Position numbers and translations under genes: made by a program
In this document: in pieces, positions 59,601-64,000 of the stretch
How the letters are laid out: each line of letters begins with the position of its first letter
How positions within the stretch are numbered: the stretch's first letter is position 1
DNA from: Chloranthus sessilifolius
Taxonomy: Eukaryota > Streptophyta > Magnoliopsida > Chloranthales > Chloranthaceae
NCBI GenBank assembly: GCA_021018995.1
Contig: CM037588.1
Span: 89,626,765 to 89,690,764, forward strand
Length of the DNA: 64,000 nt
Direction of reading: 5' to 3'
Notes under the pieces: model-generated
Database searches by the model: none
The model's input: only the letters and a program-made list of their open reading frames with translations
Told to the model about the DNA's origin: nothing

Positions 59601-61637
59601 AAAAATCTATCAAAGTACATAGAGGGTCCTCTAGAAGAAATCCTCAGGAGGGGGCTCGTACTCCTCCCCAAGCACGTAATCCGAATCCTCCAAATCAACG
59701 ACTCCTGAAGCAGCAACAATAGCTAACATTCGACCTATGACGTAAAGTCGAAGGAGTGAGCTACATCATAGCTCAATAGGGAATCAACTGAATGAACATA
59801 TAAGTCTATCTTACTCACATATATTCCATGGCATTAGAAACATGATTTATCAATAAAAGATAGCTGGAAAACAATTTAAGTTACTAAAAGCATGAACTGA
59901 ATGTATCTGTTACTCTACATGTATTAACTTATTTTCAATTTTGTTCTCATAGGCCAGAAGATCTGTCTTGAAACTTAAATCAAATAACTTAAATAATTCC
60001 TCGAGTAATATAGCATTGAGCCCCGATGGAATACCCACCATTGTCGTCCAATTGAACTATATTTCAATATAACATAACCCAAGTCCCTTTCTCCTAGGCA
60101 ACGGGGCGCATAACTCATATATGTCCCTAGGATGTCCTGCTGGTGTATGGATTGGCCGCCGTACCGGTCACGGATATTCTGCCGAGTTAGTCACGGGTAT
60201 ACCGCCGAGTCGGTGGGATATTCTATGAAACTCAAATCCATTGTGCAAAATATATATAGTTTATCACCGTGTAATTGTGCTAATTATAATATTCAAAGTT
60301 TGTTCAAGGCTCATTCACATACTTTCTCATTTGATTTCACATCCCTGGGATGTCACATACTTTCATATGTATCACCTAGATGCTCACATCTCATACACAT
60401 CCTTGGGATGTTATGCACTTATACTCTTACTGGTTTCTTAGTTAGTGTACACACACGCACACACACCTCTTTAATTCACATGCTTAAGCTCAATTTTGAT
60501 TAACAAGCAATTAACTATGGTCTTAACACACAGATGTACATATCACATCACTACATACATGATTTCATAATCAAAGATACATGTTCAGAGTATTCCCTAC
60601 CTCACGTGTTTTATCCCCAAGCATCAAGGTCTAACGTAGCTTTATGTGCCCAAATTCCAAGTGCTCAACCTAGAGTACATCATGTCCTACTCAAAGCATC
60701 AAGAACAATGCAAGAAAGAAGGGTACAAGGCCCTCCCAGAACTCTACGATAAAAAATAGAACCTAAACTAAGGTTGTCAAAATTGATTAATTGATCCCAA
60801 TATTGATTAATCGAAAATCCATAATTGATTAATCGTTCCAAAAATCGAATAATTGATTTTCTAAAACTTAGACTTTTCCAGCCACTGGAAGTACCCAGAC
60901 GATTAATCAATTTCAAATCGATTAATTGAAAACAAAAAATCGATTAATCGAATTTATTTCGATTAATCGATTTTGTGCTTTAGTCTCTAGAATTGATTTA
61001 TGACAAAAATTGATTCTCAAATCAATTAATTGATTTTGTCAGAAAACAACCCTCTTCGGGCTGTTCTTCCAACTTTCTTTTCTTTCAATTTTTCTTTTTT
61101 CTACCTCTTTAATTCATCAATTAGTCACTAAATCAAATATAAAACATCATACACATTGCAATCTAATAAAGCCTTTCCTCAAATCCATCTCATGATTGAT
61201 TCAATGGCTTGGGTCAAGGGCTAGGGTTCTTAGCTTCGACTCCAATAATTTCACACACTTGTCATTGCAATTAATTGTCCTCGTAAGGCCTTCCCGCAAG
61301 CTCCTTCGCATTAACCTCCAAGTATTTACTCCCCCTTTCCCTCTAATCTCTCTCTCTCTCTTCATAAATCTCCAACTAACTACCAAAACCCAAGAGAAAT
61401 AACTTCTCTTAAGTTATTAGACTATTTAACCCAATTCTTCTTTGGTGTAAAACACATACACCCATAACAGGTGTATATGACCTTATCAAAAGATCCTCAC
61501 CACCCACCTAGGTGTATTTTAACCTCAAGCCTAGTCTAACCAAAGTTATTAAGTTGACTTTCACTTGGTAAAACTTACGAGCTGTCGGGCACGTATTTTG
61601 AGGATACTTTTGAGGCCTAATTTTCGGGGATGTTACA
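59600..61637 (-). mobile_element. Family-E LTR, minus strand (Tekay/Del-like)
   Basis: The 5' terminus is clear: TGTAACATCCCCG on the minus strand from 61637, the typical start of Tekay/Del-group LTRs. Inside are repeated CACGGATATTCTGCCGAG / CACGGGTATACCGCCGAG blocks (60170-60212), CATCCCTGGGATGTCAC repeats (60345-60415) and a cluster of ATTAAT-centred palindromes (60780-61035). The left end and any PBS were not found, so its length is approximate. Confidence 0.55.
60780..61035. repeat. Cluster of TCGATTAATCGA-like palindromes
   Basis: About nine ATTAAT or ATAATT cores lie within 255 bp, most extended to GATTAATCGA or GATTAATTGA. The most symmetric are CGATTAATCG at about 60940 and 60959. 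Confidence 0.85.
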
Positions 61638-61681
61638 ACAACACACACATACCATGGATACAAAAATACATGCATGCACCC

Positions 61682-64000
61682 CTACTCCCTACGTTGCCGC
61701 TGGGATGGCTGATCACCGCTGTCCCTGGTATCATCAATTCGGAGGTTCGCAGACTGGTCCCTTGAAAACACAATCCCAGCACCTGGAGTCCTCAGAACCT
61801 CTAAACAATGAGGCCCCACCACAGAACCCCCCTCACTCGCCTGACTAATAGATTGATTCTATCGCGAATGAGGAGGATACCTCGCAAGAACCTCACGAAT
61901 AACAGAATCCTCACGAGTATCACCCCTGACACGATCATGGGACATGTGACGAGACTGCCCGGCTGAGGAACCCGTAGCCCTCGACTCTGACCCACCAGGC
62001 TGACGAGCCAGCCTATGTATCCCCCACTCACTCCTCGCCAAGCGATACTGCAGCTGATCTAGGGTCACCTGTGACTCTGCCCGCATCGTCCGACATGCTG
62101 CCTCCAATGCCTCAGCCTGAGTCCTCTGTGCAGCAATCATCTCGACAAATAAGTCGTCGCAACTCTGCTTCTCCCCAAGAACCCGTCTAGCCTCGGGAGT
62201 GGCTCGCGCTCACGCCGCCTCTAGACGCACCTCCTCAAGCTAACGGACCTGCATAATCATACCAAGTCAAAGGAAAACTAGTACATGAACAAATAAGAAA
62301 CTTTGGAAAGGAAAGGATTATACCAGATCCAGCCTCTCCTCCAACAGTCGCCCAACCGTCTCAGCAGTCACTGGATCAGTAGGAGGCACGGAAGGAACAA
62401 CCAACATAGGCGGCTGCAACAAGAACAAATAAATACATTAGAAAAATACTATAATGACAAATAAACCATGAACACAATAGTTAAAACATACCTGAGTAGG
62501 GATAGGAACAGACTCCTGAGGGGGAGCCTCGGGAGCAGAGTCCGAAACAGCCTGCACAAAGAATCAAACAAACCAACATAAGATATGTCAGAACAAAATA
62601 AAGATAAAATAACCTAAACAGAATTACGCCACATAGAAAAAAAATATATATCTGACTATTCGGGCGTAGAGAGGCAGCAGTCACCTCCCTCGCCTGAAGA
62701 TCCTCAACAACTCGACGCTGAAATACTATATAATATTAGTAAGCTACTAAGAAAGCGAAACAATGACACCCAACAAACTAATGCAATGACATAAACAAGA
62801 TAAAAGATTGAATGGAACTTACCCATGATCTAGCTCGGCCCGAAGCTGAGCCATCGCTGGATCCTCCCGACTGGAGGAAGCAATTGAAGATGGATCAAAT
62901 GCCCGAACGGGACCTCCAGCAGCGAGCTCAGCTTTCTATGAATAATAATAAACACATTAGTTGGCAAACCCATAATACTAACAATTAATAAAACCATATT
63001 TGTAAAGATACTTACCAATCGATCGACCTCAAAACGTAGACTAGCCGCTGCTGACTGCGATAGACATCCAGCAGGGCCGCCTGACGAGCAACCTCACCCT
63101 CCCTCTCAGACTGTCTGAAATAAAATAAAATGAGACACCACAACCATGTCAGAATGACCAGAAGACCGACTCCACATAATACAAAAAAAGCCACAAATTA
63201 ACTCATCAGGAGCCTTCGAGTCTCTGCTAGTCGAACCCCCAACTCATCCTCCGCTGCCCTAGCCTAAGCAACTAAGAAGGCTAAGGAGTGCAGCATCTCC
63301 TCATCTGGACAAGGAGCACACTCCATCCACTCCATCACCCTATGGAGGGTGTCTAATGCCCCCCGCATGCTCGCGGTGAGATGGCCCTGCTCCAACACAG
63401 CCAAACTCTCCCTCAAAGTTGACGTCGACTCTCGCCCACCGATCGTGAAAGAGCCACTTCATGGAAGGGGCATGTGAAGAGGCACCTGCCACCCAATGCA
63501 CTAACCACCGCACATACTCCCGGGTGTCCACCTCGTCAGACATCCTTGTAACCCTGGTCCCCAGCTCTAAAATCCACTATCTGAAGCGCCATTCGCTCTG
63601 CAAAATTCTAGCCAGGAGGGCCGGTCATCCTCTTCGCTACTCTTTGGCGAATCTCTGGAGGGACTCCCTGAGCGAGCCCCAGCTATCGTACCACTCGAGA
63701 TGTGTAGATCCTCTCCACCCTCCCAAAATAATGGACCCATATGTCCACATCAAAGAAGGGCCGGCCAGACTGAATCACTGGACCGCCCGCATCCTCCTCA
63801 TCTGCATACGGTCTCCAAATCACCTACAACCAAGCAAACGAGCCGACCCCTCAACGAAGACTCAAATCCTAAAAGACCAAAATGAAACGAAAAAAAATAT
63901 ATGCATGACGATCTATACCTGCCCCGCGTGCATATCCTCAAAGAGGCCGCGTGCGGTCTGAAGATTTGAAGACCAACGACGACCCCTCAACGCCTCCCTC
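61682..64000 (-). pseudogene. Spliced plant-mobile-domain-like gene, 3' part
   Basis: At least seven exons on the minus strand with GT-AG introns. Reading 5' to 3': 64000-63919 (ends FEDMHAGQ), 63823-about 63213 (QVIWRPYADEED, FFDVDIWVHYFGRVERIY), 63114-63016, 62935-62823, 62717-about 62652, 62551-62492 (60 nt, phase 0), 62413-62324 (90 nt, phase 0), and 62248-61682 (C-terminal helical part, AQRTQAEALEAACRTMRAES, ending QRQRRE then TAG). The WRPYADEE and YFGRVERIY blocks resemble the aminotransferase-like plant mobile domain (from memory). Stops in exons 2 and 8 are CAG-to-TAG or CGA-to-TGA type, exon 2 has two frameshifts, and one donor has lost GT. It could be a domesticated or transposon-borne gene; its 5' end is outside the window. 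Confidence 0.65.

Noticed and set aside
60132-60503. 123-codon plus-strand ORF
   Set aside because: It lies antisense within the minus-strand LTR-like region and consists of CATCCCTGGGATGTCAC and CCGCCGAG repeats.
63461-63961. 166-codon plus-strand ORF near the right edge
   Set aside because: It is antisense to exons 1 and 2 of the minus-strand plant-mobile-domain-like gene, where splice sites and protein blocks support the minus strand.

Overview
The window is nuclear DNA from a flowering plant and is almost entirely repetitive. The evidence is nested Ty3/gypsy LTR retrotransposons with plant-type primer-binding sites (tRNA-iMet, tRNA-Asp and a tRNA-Arg-like site), Tat/Ogre-type polyproteins with an archaeal-type second RNase H, an Athila-type gag, and a spliced plant-mobile-domain-like gene. 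The species cannot be named from sequence alone. I see no tRNA, rRNA, CRISPR or intact host gene. Every protein-coding remnant carries stops or frameshifts, many of them C-to-T type (CAG to TAG, CGA to TGA), as expected for methylated, ageing transposons.

Layout. 1-802: 3' part of an LTR of family A (Tat/Ogre-like). 803-15098: a 14.3-kb minisatellite/satellite array of a degenerate 14-bp unit (TTGAACGTGAATGC) with a 19-bp variant and ~2.65-kb higher-order duplications. 15099-19299: a Tekay/Del-like element (LTR end, iMet PBS, gag start, RT/RNase H). Its centre is replaced by an inverted family-D LTR (16473-17877). 19300-21690: 5' LTR and gag start of a family-B Tat-like element. 21695-24830: LTR, PBS and gag of family D (Athila-like). 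24831-27717: a promoter-like stretch and a broken plant transposon-type ORF. 27718-33087: family-A element with LTR, PBS, long leader and gag. 33094-49946: family-B element whose LTR-gag-protease segment (about 7.84 kb) is tandemly duplicated (33087-40929 and 40930-48812) and carries an inverted family-C LTR. 49545-57691: family-B pol (G-patch, RT, RNase H, archaeal-type RNase H, integrase), split by a family-C LTR with tRNA-Asp PBS (49947-52462). 57692-59600: leader or 3'-untranslated sequence. 59600-61637: a minus-strand LTR (family E). 61682-64000: the 3' exons of a minus-strand, intron-containing plant-mobile-domain-like pseudogene.

The nesting gives a relative order: the Tekay-like element is older than B1, which is older than D+. 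Likewise A2 is older than B2; the C- LTR then landed in B2, the B2 segment was tandemly duplicated, and C+ entered B2 pol.

The most interesting signal is in the non-coding DNA. Each LTR family carries its own array of short inverted repeats. In family B there are 12 stem-loop-like dyads in about 470 bp, with a near-constant loop and covarying stems. Family A has 23-nt palindromes at an exact 47-bp period, in both the LTR and the leader. Family D has AATCGT/ACGATT dyads, family C has a CGCGAG cluster, and family E has ATTAAT-centred palindromes. I know of no standard feature type that explains the A and B arrays.
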